Assembly (NCBI RefSeq): GCF_023101765.2
Contig: NC_064215.1
Span: 1,054,001-1,118,000, forward strand
Length of the DNA stretch: 64,000 nt
Direction of reading: 5' to 3'
Source: Spodoptera frugiperda
Lineage: Eukaryota > Arthropoda > Insecta > Lepidoptera > Noctuidae
The notes under the pieces were generated by a model. That model was not told the origin of the DNA and ran no database searches. It worked only from the letters and a program-made list of their open reading frames with translations. Each line of letters starts with the position of its first letter. The first letter of the stretch is position 1. Positions 1-12,979 of this stretch are shown piece after piece. The position numbers and the translations under genes were made by a program.

Positions 1-227
1 AGTTTGTCAATGCCAAACTATTGTTTTATATGAGGAAAGTTGGGTATTACTGCAGAAACAAGATTCAAGTTTTCTGATATTATTTATAACTCTAAACTGA
101 TATTAAATAATCAAGATTTACTGATGAAACATGATGTAGCCTCTGAAGAGCTTTTTCCGTTTTTATCTTTATAATACTCTCTCAGGTTTTTTTTTTTTGA
201 AGATGTTGTGGTATTTTCAAGTTTATA

Positions 228-352
228 TTGGGGGAAAATCATCATATGACTTCTCCCGCCTTATACAGACTCATACTGGCTAAAAACCACCCCATTCCTA
301 CTTCTGCTTTTCAAGCCGGAGTCCCTGTAACCCACTGGGCAGCAAGTCCGGA
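228..352 (-). repeat. Poly(A)-tailed SINE-like retroposon, copy A
   Basis: The segment carries the hallmark words of the window's commonest repeat, read here as its reverse complement: GGGGGAAAATCATCATATGA, then CTTCTCCCGCC, ACCACCCCATTCCTACT and CTTTTCAAGCCGGAG. It lies in the UBE2W intron just before exon 435-537, with an oligo-T run at about 188-199. Strand is assigned so that the element ends in poly(A), as shown by copies with target-site duplications at 56.1 and 59.6 kb. Confidence 0.8.
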
Positions 353-434
353 AGCATTAAGCATAAATCTAATATTTTACAGACATATCTACATGAGTAA
401 TACAATTCTAAAGAAATGTCCATTTGTTTACCAG

Positions 435-3400
435 GTGGACAGTACACATGGAAGGCGTTCCCGGCACTCTATATGAAGGCGAAAAATTTGTATTGCAGTT
501 TAAATTCACAAACAAGTACCCGTTCGACTCTCCTGAAGTAAGTCACTTGTAATATTAAAGTTGTAACCTCATAATATAAACACATTGTGGGATGACTGTT
601 AATAATTCTCAGAATAAGATAGGTCTTGATTATTTAGGGCATAGGCGTCATTAGTCATACTATTGTAAGTCAGTTTTATGGCATAGCTTAAAGTTATTGT
701 AACTTTAAGCTATCAAGTACATAGTAGACGCCAGTAGTCAATAAACGGCCGCCGTCGCCGAAATCGGCATGAAAGGATTATTATTACATTTTAATAACAT
801 TTTTTATATTTAATTATACCTAATATTATCTCGTTACTTCCACTGAAGTTTATGCAAAATAGGAAGTTATTATAACCGAATCGTGCTTGTAATCATTTAC
901 AATGCTATTATTTCCCAAATAGAATGTTAGCACCTACATTTTTGACTTCATACAAGTTGAATAGGTTCACGAACAATTGATTTTAGTCTAATATTATGCC
1001 AAGGATTTTCCTTATTACGAATTTGATAGATGAATTGAATAGCTAACTTGTGATTTACTGATTATTTTGCATCAACTCAATAGAATGACGTATCCATTTA
1101 TTTATGTGTTCTTGAGTTTATTTTTATTTAGTTGAAGATAAGTTGCTAACTATTATTAGGAGGAAAAATGTACGAGTTATTACTGATTGTGATATAACAG
1201 TACATATTTTTTCCGTTTTCCTTTAAAACTGCAATCCAAGATAGTTTTATCAAATGTAAAAACCCGTATCCCCCGTTTCCTACAAGTCCTTATACAGAGT
1301 TTCCTAGGTACTTAAGTTTAACGCAACATTTCATTCATTCATTCTGCGTCAAAAATCATCAGTGCACTGTTTTCGTCATATAATTCCTTACGCCTTACAC
1401 AATACAATGCAATACACAATAATATGTCTCCACAATATAAATAAAATATTAGATAAATATATCGCAATGTCATTACTGTTAGATAAGTATACTTTATCAC
1501 CTTTGTTCCCTAAGCAATAAAGTTGAGAATGCCACAGCAATGATTGCAGACGATCAATCAAGATTGTGACTCATTTGAGTCCATTGTGTACTTACATGTA
1601 ATTCAGTGGCTACTTGTCAGAAATGCTGTGGGTTCGATAGAATCGTATAATCAAATTAATATCATTAATTAACGGTCTGTCCTGGTTTCGAACTTGTTAT
1701 TATATTTCCCAACTTGGCCGATAAAACAGATTATTCTTTCATACTGTAACAAATACGGCAAAAAACTAATCATCCAATTGTTCACAGTTGTTCAGAAGCT
1801 TACTAAATATAAATATTTCAGTGATTAATTCTCACTTGCATTGCTCCTAAATGTCGCATGGTTTTGGCATTGTAAATAAAGCACCTCTGCCTAATTTTCC
1901 GTAGATTTATAGACGTAATAAATAAATGTAATGGAATGTCAAATTTAGTGCAGCATATAAAATTGAAACGCTATCAGAAGTGGAAGTGGTAATATCTATT
2001 TGGATACTATCTACAATGAGTAATGCAGTGTGCAGTCCGGTTTCTATAATAAAACTGTAAATATATGCGATTAATATACCTACTGGAATTAGGTTAATGG
2101 TTGTTATCGTCGAATTAAATTCTGCTTACACACAAATACGTAAAACGAGCTATGTTTGCGTCACCCACCATAAATGCGAACCTATGATAAACCATGCTGA
2201 TTGCAGTTTTAATTTCAACACTTTTATTATTAGTAAACAACTAACTTCCGGAAGAAGTGGGGAGTAGAATACAATTGTGACCATTTCTACTCTTTTTGCG
2301 GGTATCGTAGGAGCCTACTAAGCGACCAGCGCTCTCAAACTAATACTTTGAACTGCGATCACCAACCTGGCAACCAGGCATGGAGATTGCGGCGAAACCC
2401 TCTTTTGTAGAAGGGCCCATACTTAGTCCAGCAGCGGACTGTCACGTCAACTTAATATCACACTGTATAATCATTGAGACTAGACAGCAGTAGAAAGAAA
2501 CCATACTACCTCTGTTATTTCACTTTCAATGCCACAGGACAATAAATTACAAGTTGATCAATTAAAATTCTTCCATAAACCTCTGATGACATAATAATTA
2601 CTGTAGTTAGTCGTTGCCTTACCAACTTATGTAGCCTTGGTCAAATTGTCTCATTGTCAAACTAACTTTGTTGTAGTTAAAGATTATTAGCTTCAACGCC
2701 GATAAATTCCTTGATTAAAACTCTTCAAATCATAATTGATTGATGATCCTAATCCAATTGACTAGATAGGTATGTGTTTAATATTACTATAATAAAAAAA
2801 TATTGGGAGGTGCTGTCTTAAAGACTCTCAAAATGTCCTAAGTCATTATCGACATTATTAAAAATCGAACTTCATACGTAAATAATGAAACAAGCCATGA
2901 ATAACTAGATCAATGCGGATCACTGGAAGCAATCTAATTATGAATAACTTGTAACTGCACTACTGGCTCTACTGCGCCACTCGCAGATGTAAAGGAATTC
3001 GATGGAAACTATTTTCAGTTCATTGCTACGCTTTTAACGAACCGTACGGAATCGATTACTTTGTAAACTACGATTTCTATTTACACCATATCACGTAAAA
3101 AATGTATTGGATTAAAATATCTAAAGAAAATATTTCCAATACTAGAAACTTTATTGAATCTTCAGTCTGTTTTTCCGATAACTAGAACTACGTTATCGTG
3201 AACTGTTGCCATGATAGTATTATGCAATACAAACGTACATACAGTAGTGCTGTTTGTATGAAACTTTCTCTTACATGCGAACCTCAATGCTTAGGTACCA
3301 GCGTACACATATTTATGTACCAGGAAGTACATATGTCCTTACAATGACGTCACGACATTTACATAGTGAGCACACAACACTAGGTATTTATAGACGGCAT

Positions 3401-6400
3401 TAAAACCTGCCGTACATCGTACCTAATCATACTGATTTCTTATAATCTTCGCATAATAAGTCAATATTTAATCCCAAACAAGTTTTTGCGTAGATTTAAA
3501 AATATCTCTAATTTTATTCCTATACCTAATTTTAAGTTTGTCGTCAAGTACTAAAGAAGTTATTTTCGCGTACCTATTTATTGTTTATACGGATGCAGTG
3601 TTATTTACTTTTGTCTTCAAACATTAAAGTCTCAATTCCGAGATGATTTCATCCTTGAATAACTAATTTAGCACTTCAAAATCTAGAGAAATCCTCAGTG
3701 TCTTACGAAATGTCTCATTAAACCCTAGTTCGCCAGTTCAAACTAAATTAGCTAGCTCGAACCGTAACTGGTTAATTTCTAGAATATCTAGGAAGTAATT
3801 GCCTACACCTACGTACGGTAGGTGGTTAGTCCCTGCCTCTAACCAAAGTTTAATTCTTTATTAACGAGCTCTGAATTCTGGAACTAGTACTTATAGGATC
3901 ATGAAGTATCGTATATAATAGTGGGATTAGGTATCCTAGTGTAGTGTATTTCCAAACCACAAGTAAATCTTATTTTAATTTGTGTGGCGATATCTAATGT
4001 CATAATAATGGTGCCACTGTATTTAATCGGTTATTGATTGCCCAACACGGTGATAGATACAAACAAAAACAAAATAATTAAGAATTATTTGCATCATTCT
4101 GTTTCCCGGTTGTTATGTAGCTTCCAGAAGTCGATAGAATGATTTTTATATAGAATAGAATCAGGCGTTACTTTGCGGAATTCAATGCTACACTAACAGT
4201 ACAATAGATTTTTATTTTTAACTCCGCTTATATTTACATGTATTTTTTAACATGCGGTGAGCATCACCGCCCTCTCGCCCGCAATTAAATGCTCATGCAG
4301 CAGAGGTGCAACATAAAAACACACACAACATGCAATATACCACTCGACATATGTTTAGTATCCTCAGGAGATGTGTTGTCTTTTTCTTTTTTTAAAAAAC
4401 GTTGCCCCACACTAGGATTTTCTCCTGTGTCGTGGGTGCGTTTACAAACATACAATTTCACATACACATGACACCCAGACCCGAAACAACTATTTGTGGA
4501 TCACACAAAGAGTTGTTCCGTGCGGGAATCGAACCCGCGACACGTTGCGCGGCAGCCAGTTACCCAGCCACCGTGCCAACCGTGCAGTCTGATGTTGATT
4601 TCGATATAGAATATTTTTTATAATAGCCGCAGCTAGAATATTTTGATAATGGTTAGTGATTAAGTAAATATAGTAATAGTGTACTTGTACGTGTTCCAGG
4701 TAACGTTCATAGGCAACAACATACCGATACACCCGCACGTGTACTCCAACGGCCACATCTGCCTGTCGATACTGACGGACGACTGGTCGCCGGCGCTGTC
4801 CGTGCAGTCCGTCTGTCTGTCCATCGTGTCCATGCTCAGTAGCTGTAAGGAGAAGGTATCTCGTATTCTTATTGTACTTCATATTTATCTTTTCCACAAG
4901 TCTTCATACCATTATACATATAATAGAAAACTATCATTGTTGGAAGAAACCTCTTCTTTTAATGTTTTTCTCTGTGATAGAAAACATGTACATAACCTTT
5001 ATGAACTGTAGTGATCAACTCCCTTTTCTAGAAATTTGACTTTTTCAGGAAAGTTTTTGTCCAGTTGTGGGATAATTTACAGGCTGATATAGGTCCATAT
5101 CCTTATTCCAACTAACTTGAATCTCTTCATCTCCATAGAATTTTTACATTGCAATAGCCACATGGATACATAGCTCCACTAAAGCAATGACAGACTTTTT
5201 TATTTTAATGCTCAAAAGTGCCTTTTTGATCTAAGTTGTTTTGGAAGTTGTGGTTCGTTGCAAGTGTGTGTTCGTTCGCTCGACATAGAGGCCAAACTGA
5301 CTCGTTATTGTAACATTTCAGAAACGGCCACCGGACAACTCATTTTACGTTAAGACCTGCAACAAAAATCCTAAGAAAACGAAATGGTGGTATCACGGTA
5401 CGTACACTTACTCTACTTATATTATTTTATACTTTCTAAAATGCTCCAGAATAAAAGAAAAGGATACACGCGCAGTTTTAGGACATATTTCGAGGTATAT
5501 CTAAAACTTTGCGACCAGGTACTAATGGACGGGCAGTGTTAATACCCAAGCTATCGACTTGTCAGTACCTAACTTAATTTTAAATTTTGAAACCATTAGC
5601 TAAGCGTAAAAATTGTAACAAACCTCAAAACAAAGATTAAGACATATTCCAGCTCTAATTTCGTGAAATGAGGATTCTCCATTCAGGCTAGGCAATCATG
5701 TTTACATGCAGGGTAAGCTGGAGCAACTACCTAGTATGTTGGGGGTATAGAAATAATAATAGGTGCCATCTATTTGGTCAATTGGTAAATCTTCAGGAAT
5801 TAACCACAGAAAATTGCGCATAAGAGCATACACATGCATTTCTGTATTTACTTTACTAAGAATAATATTTCTGTGTCGATGTAATGAACTAAGTACATCA
5901 TTACATTGTACTAGTTGTTGACAGTAATCGTTAGGTACATTATGTAATGTGTACCTGCAATACGGTCGATATTCTGTTTGCAAATCATTATAATAGTCAA
6001 CAAATCGTCATCACACATAACATTACTTAGTTCATGGAAATAAGATCGGAAACGATGATATATGTATTTGAATACAAAGCAATATGAAACACATGATGCG
6101 GTGCTAATATGTGCGTTATCAGTTAGATAGTGTATCAGGTACAATCAATACACATCGCCCTGACAGCGTCTAGATAACGCTATCACCGCCCGGTGCAAGC
6201 ACCACCTCTAATTATTATTTGCCTGGTATGCTAAAATGTATGTTCGTCTAATTTTGCACAATACAGCAACCATTTATAATAGTGTACATAGTTTTCCACT
6301 TTCCAGTGATAGGCTAACAATTGCTTCTTAAGTGCAAAATTATTAAAATAAATCTGCTTATGGAAAGAACATCAAAATATTTGACTCTAAATGGTCCATA

Positions 6401-6530
6401 ACATCAATAAGACTGCGAATTAAATAAGCCAGACCCAAGTTTCGTGCGCAGTCATACTAATCAACTTTATCTTTGTAGTTAGAGCACTGTCTAACATGTT
6501 GTTTGTGTGCTTCCAGATGACTCCGTCTAA
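435..6530 (+). CDS. UBE2W: Ubiquitin-conjugating enzyme E2 W, 3' part (5' exon(s) outside window)
   Basis: Four exons join in frame: 435-537, 4700-4855, 5322-5397 and 6517-6530 (stop TAA 6528-6530), giving 115 visible residues. The sequence reads through the E2 core: WTVHMEGVPGTLYEGEKF, then KYPFDSPE, the catalytic segment HPHVYSNGHICLSIL with its active-site cysteine in exon 2, DWSPALSVQSVCLSI, and RPPDNSFYV. The tail KKTKWWYHDDSV matches the distinctive UBE2W C terminus. The family is known to attach ubiquitin to protein N termini. Exon 1 here begins with one base that completes a codon, so the N-terminal helix (about 35 residues in the family) lies upstream of the window. The last coding exon contributes only four codons and the stop. 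The 3'UTR probably ends after the AATAAA at 7701. All introns are GT-AG. Identity is firm; the exact 5' structure is unknown. Confidence 0.93.
2341..2450 (+). repeat. LINE 3'-end-like fragment
   Basis: The stretch has the words AACTGCGATCACCAACCTGG and CCAGCAGCGGACTGTCACG, which resemble the decayed 3' ends of non-LTR retrotransposons that are abundant in Lepidoptera. This is recalled family similarity, not a search. There is no intact reading frame. Confidence 0.45.
4397..4600 (-). repeat. tRNA-derived SINE, copy 1
   Basis: On the minus strand the element starts with a tRNA-like head (TTGGCACGGTGGCTGGGTAA as a degenerate A box, then GGGTTCGATTCCC as a near-perfect Pol III B box). A body follows (GATCCACAAATAGTTGTTTC, GTGTATGTGAAATTGTATG, CACCCACGACACAGGAGAA). 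A second copy with the same body is at 20.0-20.2 kb. It sits about 100 bp upstream of UBE2W exon 4700-4855. Confidence 0.8.
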
Positions 6531-7725
6531 CAATATACCGCGTCGCTGTATCGAGCATGGACGATAAATCTCAGTATGTGTTAAGTGTTATAACTATACG
6601 GTATGTTATTGTAAAATGTTATGTACATACGACGCGACACGCGACGACACGCCGGCCGCGCGACCACCGCGCCGCAGCGAGCTGGCGAGCTGGCGAGCTC
6701 GCGACCTGGCGAGTGGCGACGCTAAATTACCGAGTAACACGAAGCTGGGACATATTGAACGTTTGGGTAAATACATACATAGTACAATTCGCTATCAGCT
6801 CCACCGTACAACTAGCTGGCTAACGACCGTGTGTATAATATGTTTGTGTCACATTAATACTCGTCCGATGCCACCTGATTATTTGTAAAGCAGTGAGTAC
6901 ATTGTGTCGGCTAATGATTCGTAACACTCGTTGTAATTATACTCAGTTTACCCAGACTGTTCAATGGCGCAGGCGCAGGCCGCGACAGCTCCCTGCACTG
7001 GAAGCATGTGTACACATAGTTCGTTGTCCAAATCACGTAATAATGGTGTACGGTATCAAATCTTATGAATAATATGAATTGTGAACGAGTTGGGAGAGTG
7101 AGGAGTGCACGCGCACTAGACGTCGGGTAGGCACGCGGCGAGCGGGTCTATGGCTCACCACCAGATAGTTTGTCAGTGCTAAATTAACGATATACTGTAA
7201 GTAGAGTAATAGGGTATCAAATGATTATGTACCACATGCCGGAGTCTTGTTCACGCATCACTCATCCTTTGTTTACTTGTATATAAATTTGAATTTTTAC
7301 TATTATTGTGATTCACGAAGCTGACGGCAGGTAACTCAGTACTCACGCTATGTCACTCTATGGTATTGGTTCACAGCTGCTTCGACAGTATCTTGGTATC
7401 ATTGAGGCTCCACGAGCATTTACTTTGAAATGTTACTAAAATCAATTTATCGAAAGCATTAAACACCATTTAGCTTGTTAACTTACATTTCTGCAAATGC
7501 TTCGAGAATTTTAGTCAAAAACATCTGTTCATATTATGTAGTTGACTATTTAGCCAGTCATATAATTTTCATAGGGTATTTTGTGAGCATAATGGAATGC
7601 AATAAACGTCAATAATTTATGTTTTTATATTTGTAGATAAATATTCTATGTGATGATGAATGTAATTTTGTATGAAATTTTATTTACGTATGTCAATGTC
7701 AATAAAGGATTCATTGAATCATAGA
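6531..7725 (+). other. UBE2W 3'UTR (inferred) with GC-rich patch
   Basis: From the UBE2W stop to just past AATAAA (7701-7706) there is no other ORF of note. About 100 bp after the stop (6637-6725) the sequence becomes very GC-rich with imperfect repeats of GAGCTGGCGA, and another GC patch lies at 7100-7145. The rest is AT-rich. The UTR extent is inferred from the first good poly(A) signal followed by a clear change to repeat sequence. Confidence 0.55.
7701..7706 (+). terminator. Poly(A) signal AATAAA, probable end of UBE2W
   Basis: AATAAA in the context GTCAATGTCAATAAAGG, 1.17 kb after the UBE2W stop codon and directly before a MITE-like element. Confidence 0.5.
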
Positions 7726-7778
7726 CTAACATATACATATGCAAGGTAGTTATACTCTCGGTCTATCTGTTGAATGAG

Positions 7779-7950
7779 GTGCTTCTAAACGGGCCATACA
7801 TTTGTGCAATAGTGGCTAGCAAGTGGCAACATTGCAATATTCTGGCCATTTATCCAATCATTTTATATTTATGACCATGTATGGCCGATATGGTTGCGTA
7901 AATAGTTGCAGCCCCAAGTTGCAGTGAAATATTGCGCGTTTAGAAGCAGC
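7779..7950. mobile_element. MITE-like element with inverted ends
   Basis: The ends GCTTCTAAACG (7781-7791) and CGTTTAGAAGC (7937-7947) are exact inverted repeats about 145 bp apart, enclosing non-coding sequence. Size and structure fit a short non-autonomous DNA transposon. No target-site duplication was clear. Confidence 0.55.
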
Positions 7951-10603
7951 TCGACATGGTCCTAGTGGAGGCTGGGCACCGCGTCCTACTAGTCTACTAC
8001 AAAGTATTGTCAAGTGTTCCACGGCACGGTTACAAACTATACTGTCTCTGTAAATTGTATCGCGATGTATTTCCTTATATTTTGCCGGTGCTATTGAGAT
8101 CTCGATGGGTTCACAAAATTTATTTTCTTTTATTGAATATGGCAACATTTCGCATTAGGTTAGCAACACATTCCTGTATTATTAGATGAAAAATTGCTGG
8201 GTCATGTCTACCTTATGATTTACGGAAATGCATTATAATTGTGTATTATGAAACAACCCGCTTAATTTATTGAAATAAAAATATAGTTAAACATGTTACC
8301 GTATTTTATTATACTTACCTATTATACATATTATCGATTGCACATTCAACTTGTATTAAATATTTATTACTTTTCAACCAATCTTAGTTTAGTCTTACAT
8401 GCTAAGTTATTATACTACTAGCAATTCTACTGTAGAAATAGTGATAGCTGTTAATAGGGATGATGTATGAACAATTAAAAATGTAATTAGTCCGTCAGTT
8501 AGGTTATGAAAAAACACGTATTTTTTTATTTTGTCATATGATAACAACAGCAGTTGCAGTTCGTTCAATCAATCATTTATGCATTAGATTTGATCAAATT
8601 TTATCTATTTTTCCTTAGTCATATAATCTGCATTAGATTTGATTTTTTTCTTTTTATTAGTCATATAGTCTTTTTTATCTTTTTATTAGAAATTATTAAA
8701 TATATTAAAATGTATGTATTTGCCTATAAGGCACTTCCAATAATTGTTTGTGTACACGCATTCACTTATCGAGGCTAAACTATCTCGTTGCTGTACCGGA
8801 AACAGTCACCTCATAATAATATTACCTAATACCTGTAGGTATACTTATTTCACAAAATTCTATGAATTTGATTTCATTGTCAGTCTACTAAGCTAGGCAT
8901 GCACTCAAAAAATACTAAAATAAAATATGCCTATGTTTACTTATAAAATATTTCTTCTCTATACTATAGTCTATTCACTTCTGCATTAGAAAAAAGAAGT
9001 ACATAGAAGTAGGTGTGCACAGCATTTATTTATTTGAAATTAATTCAAAATTTTTCATAAATAATGATATCAATTTTGATAATTATTAGGTAAATAGATT
9101 TCTTTTTAAATCCTCATAACTTTAGTTACAAACATTAAATAATCTATCAACAAGATTCCTTCTTACAGATCATATATATTATTTACAATACAACACATCG
9201 GGAAAATTATTTATAACATTTATACCGATACAAATAATTACTTTATGTAGTGTAATGGAAAGTGTTACAGGTGCTGACAGCCCCTGCTTCTAGGTTTTTG
9301 TCATTGTATTGTCTATAAGTAAGAAATTATTTGACACTGGCAGTATAGTTCAACATACATTGGATGACTTTGATCCCAGTAAGGAAAAAACTAAGAACTG
9401 TCAAAGCACAATTATATACGTGCCATGAACATTAGATAAAAATTTACGAAAACCCTCTTGAAACCATCCTATGTATTCTTATCTCGCTCATAGTAGTCTG
9501 ATCCTCTCTTTCTTAGCAGGGTACCCATTATTAAGTTTATCCCAGATTATAGATGTTTTCAATTTAGTAGATTATATTACTAATAAATACAAACATACAA
9601 GTTACTAATAAGACCCAGCCCTTAAAAATTGTATGAATATAATAGCTATTAGCTAATTGAAAAAGTATATCTGAAAAGACTTACCAGTTCAAATATTCTA
9701 ATAGTTGTAAGTCATTTTCTTTACAGATGCATCTAATATAATCATTTAATATTTAACTCAAACTTATGTTGAGACAACAGATTCTCATTCAGATATATCT
9801 ATAACTTCATGGTGTGTCACTATTATTACAAAGTGATCCCTAAAAATACCCTTTTTACTTCTGTCTAATGCTATTGTGAATAGACTATAGTTAATTACAA
9901 TATTCAATTAATTTAATTTAGTAATACATTAAGTACCTGCCTTATTGCGTTTATTCACAACGACAATTTTGTACGAAGTATATTCGATAATTCACAAATC
10001 AAATCAGTGCTACTAGAAAAAAATAATAATATAAAGATTTTATAATACACAGCTAAAATACCCAAATCTAAGCCTAAACAAACCCTATTTCTTTCTTTTA
10101 GGGATTATTTTTGCTTATTATGTGTTCGATACGTCGATTTTGTTTTCGCCGTGAACAAAATACTTTGCTACATCAGCAGATTTCGAGCACTTATGCTATG
10201 TGTATTTACAATATTTTAGCTTCCAAAGAGCAATATTTAATAATTTAGAGATTTGAGTAAAAGTGAGCTTTATTTGATATAAATTATTAATTCGAGGCAT
10301 TTTTAATTGAAATCTATTAGATATTATAATTTAAATTCACAGCCCAAAACCACACATGGAGATTTGATAACATTTAATAATTATACTTGAGACTGATGAT
10401 AATAAATAAATTAGGTAGTACAGTTATCTATCACTGTAATTAGATCAATAGAGAATGATTATGAAATGAGAAATTTTGTGCATTAGACTAGAAAACTAAA
10501 AGTAACACAAACCAAAACGAGAGTAGTACTAATTACAGTACAAGCTGCACTCACACAAGTACACTTTACATGTACATTACAGTAACAGCTTCCAACATAT
10601 ATC
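7951..10603. other. Intergenic, AT-rich
   Basis: I see no supported gene here. The region holds an imperfect 49-bp tandem duplication at 8581-8667. It probably contains the distal 3'UTR of the minus-strand BPNT2 gene at its right end; several TTTATT words (AATAAA on the minus strand) are present and none stands out. Confidence 0.6.
8581..8667. repeat. Imperfect tandem duplication, unit about 49 bp
   Basis: GCATTAGATTTGAT at 8581 recurs at 8630, and TTAGTCATATA at 8615 recurs at 8657. The two units differ by small substitutions and length changes in the T-rich middle. Confidence 0.65.
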
Positions 10604-10723
10604 ATGGGCCTGTTTCCCAATCTCTGATTGACTTGTTGTTACGCTAACTGACACATTTCGTCAAATAATTATTCATCAGTTAGACTACCAAGAATCCTAA
10701 TCAGATATAGTGAAACAGCCCAT
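10604..10723. mobile_element. MITE-like element, about 120 bp, in BPNT2 3'UTR
   Basis: The ends ATGGGCCTGTTTC (10604) and GAAACAGCCCAT (ending 10723) are inverted repeats with one indel, and the similarity continues inward (TCTGATTG against AATCAGAT). It begins 53 bp beyond the BPNT2 stop codon on the transcribed side, so it is probably part of the mature 3'UTR. Confidence 0.65.
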
Positions 10724-10776
10724 AATTATGTATGTACAACCACATTGGCAGAGTCAGTCACACAACACCTCACATG

Positions 10777-12979
10777 CTAATGTACACCATCCAGTTCTAA
10801 GGGCAGCTTGCTCTGGTAGTATTCATGGTCAAACCTGGTCACCAGGATCCCTCCCGAGACCTTCACATTACTGTCTGCCGAGTAGTCTATAGATTCACCT
10901 TTTATAGTGCTCATTTTACCATGCACTGTCTTAATGATCGCGTCGCCTGCGCACAAGTCCCACTTCTTGATGGCAGTCGCATGTAGGTACACGTCGTAGG
11001 TACCGTTCACCACTTCCATCACCTTGTAACCAGCGCCTGCTGCCATCGAGACCGTTGTCTTCGGCCCGAAAGATGTTTTCGCTATTTCCTCCACTTTACC
11101 AGGATGTGAGCGAGAGATCACAACTCTGGGGTGTTCCTTGTTTTCCTCCTTCTGTAAGTATTGAGAGTTTATTGAGTAAATCTATGTATGTGTAAATATA
11201 ATGGGGCGATTAAATCTGCCGAATACGCCACTGGCAAGCGTTTCGCGTATTGCGCGCGTTCGTGTTTGATTCATGTTCAAACGCGTGTCGTTCGCGTAAT
11301 GCTCTTACCGCCGTACTCAGAGTCATTTAATGGTTACTTAACCCAGTCCTTAGCAATTGTTTTCCATACAAAATCGTTACTAAGGAATAGTTTAAGTAAT
11401 CATTAAATTACTCTGAGTACGGCGGACAATGTTCTAGATTAGAGATATTGACAAAAGAGAAATAGATAACTGCAAAAATCTTACATGTGGTACAATAGGC
11501 ATGTTGGCTGAAGGTTTCTTAGTGAACCAGCCCCAGTAAGTGCGCGGCAGGAACGGGTAGTGGATCACTCCAATGATCGGCACCCCTTTAATGGCTACAC
11601 ACGCCATGGTGGTCACATACTGGTACAGGCCCTCTGGAATGTCAAATGAATTCAATAGTTTAGACATCATTATGTTAAAATATTTATTTATTTTGTTTGC
11701 AGCCATGGTTGATCCACTGCAAGGCAAAGGCCTCCCTAAGAGGGTAGGTTCCACTTGTCTATTCAAAAAATATTATGGAACTAAAATTAAACCCTATGTA
11801 CTACAGTTGTCACAAAACTTCTAAATAAAGTTCATTCATTTTTCCACAGTTCAAATAGTCATGAATACAAACTAGCTAGTTATATTTAACCTTATCTAAA
11901 TTAACAAAAACGTTATCTGGTTAATTAAGTGAAATGTGTAGAATTATTTTTAATACTTTTCCTATTGTTTTTTTTAAATCCTATGTTGTGTGATCATACA
12001 ATGAGTGCCATGTGCTATGGTAAAGATTTTATAGATAGGACAGGAGATGGACATAAAAATATTGCTATTTTATAGTAAAATGATAAAACTTTAATCAGAA
12101 TAACAAATAAGAAGTCCAATAGAAGTCTATTGACTTATTTGTTATTTAACAACAATAATAAAACCAAAAATTAATGAAAAAGTCACTAAACCTCTACTAC
12201 CCTTTAATTAAGAAAGCATGTTACTGCAATACATAAAATAACATCAATAAGCCCCATAAAAGTAACAAATCATTTATTTTGCTCTTTCATTACTCCTTAT
12301 CAGCATTTATGGCAGTAATAAGGCAACATAATCAAAACGTGTATTTCACTAACATAGCTTTAGCAGGTGTATGAAATTTGAACAAATTACCTACTGGGTA
12401 TTGTATGTCAGGCATTTTTTGTAATGAAGAATTTTTTGTTGGTGTTTGCTATTACAGGAATGGATAGTGTGGTTTACCTGTATATTCTTTCGTCGCATCC
12501 AACGGGTCGATCCACACTGTAACATCCTTCATATAAACTAGTTCATCATTCAAGTAGTCTATTATACTGTTTCCTGGCAATGCTTTGTCCACATCTAACA
12601 TTGGCTGGTTTTCACAACCTGAACCACTCTTCGAATGCTCCTCAGACACCACCGTCAACTTCTCAAACGTGTTCTTCAAGCTGTAGTACATTGCGCAATG
12701 TGAGGCATAGTCTGCATCGGTCACCGGGTCATTTACACCTTCCAACGTTTTACCTTTACTTTTTATATTCAGTTCGTGACTGTTCCCCTCCAAAACCTTC
12801 TTCCCACCCATCTCCGCGGCTTGAATTGTCGCTTTTAATAAGCTTTTTAAGTTAATAAGATCACTTTTCTCTAAAGGAAAACCAGCATTCCCACTTCGCC
12901 AATAAATTATTAAAAACAATATAAAACCTAACGTGAAACACGCAAATTTGTTTACTCTTAACGTTCCCCCAAAATTCAT
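10777..12979 (-). CDS. BPNT2: Golgi-resident 3'-phosphoadenosine 5'-phosphate phosphatase (BPNT2/IMPAD1 type)
   Basis: Three exons on the minus strand, 12979-12478, 11633-11485 and 11151-10777, encode 341 residues. Residues about 12-26 form one membrane segment near the N terminus, as expected for a type II Golgi protein. Metal-binding signatures of the inositol monophosphatase superfamily are intact: DPVTDAD (84-90), SEEH (112-115), WIDPLDAT (156-163) and KKWDLCAGDAI with W281-D282. The family hydrolyses PAP, the by-product of Golgi sulfotransferases, to AMP and phosphate, and so supports glycosaminoglycan sulfation. Length and order match BPNT2 rather than the cytosolic BPNT1, which lacks the membrane anchor. 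The start Met precedes the anchor directly. The gene is head-to-head with SPTLC1 across 437 bp. Intron 11152-11484 carries a MITE, and another lies just past the stop. Function is inferred from the family. Confidence 0.92.
11308..11425. mobile_element. MITE family M1, copy 1 (in BPNT2 intron)
   Basis: Inverted ends CCGCCGTACTCAGAG and CTCTGAGTACGGCGG, with similarity continuing inward (CATTTAATGGTTACTTAA against TTAAGTAATCATTAAA), enclose about 118 bp. A second copy in opposite orientation is at 55655-55758. It has no coding capacity. Confidence 0.75.
11634..12477. other. BPNT2 intron 1
   Basis: AT-rich, 844 bp. I saw no repeats or exons that I could support. Confidence 0.6.

Larger units (their letters stand above)
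538..4699. other. UBE2W intron (4.16 kb)
   Basis: AT-rich intron between the first visible and second UBE2W exons. It contains a LINE-like fragment near 2.34-2.45 kb and a tRNA-derived SINE near 4.4-4.6 kb. I saw no convincing coding exon in the remainder; the small ORFs at 4.3-5.0 kb are SINE sequence or overlap exon 2 in another frame. Confidence 0.75.

Noticed and set aside
4500..4570. Possible true tRNA gene on the minus strand (B box GGGTTCGATTCCC)
   Set aside because: The acceptor and anticodon stems do not form and the sequence recurs with the same body at 20.1 kb, so it is a SINE head.
4490..4897. 135-residue minus-strand ORF
   Set aside because: It crosses a tRNA-derived SINE and the reverse strand of UBE2W exon 2; the real coding sense is the plus strand, with catalytic E2 sequence.
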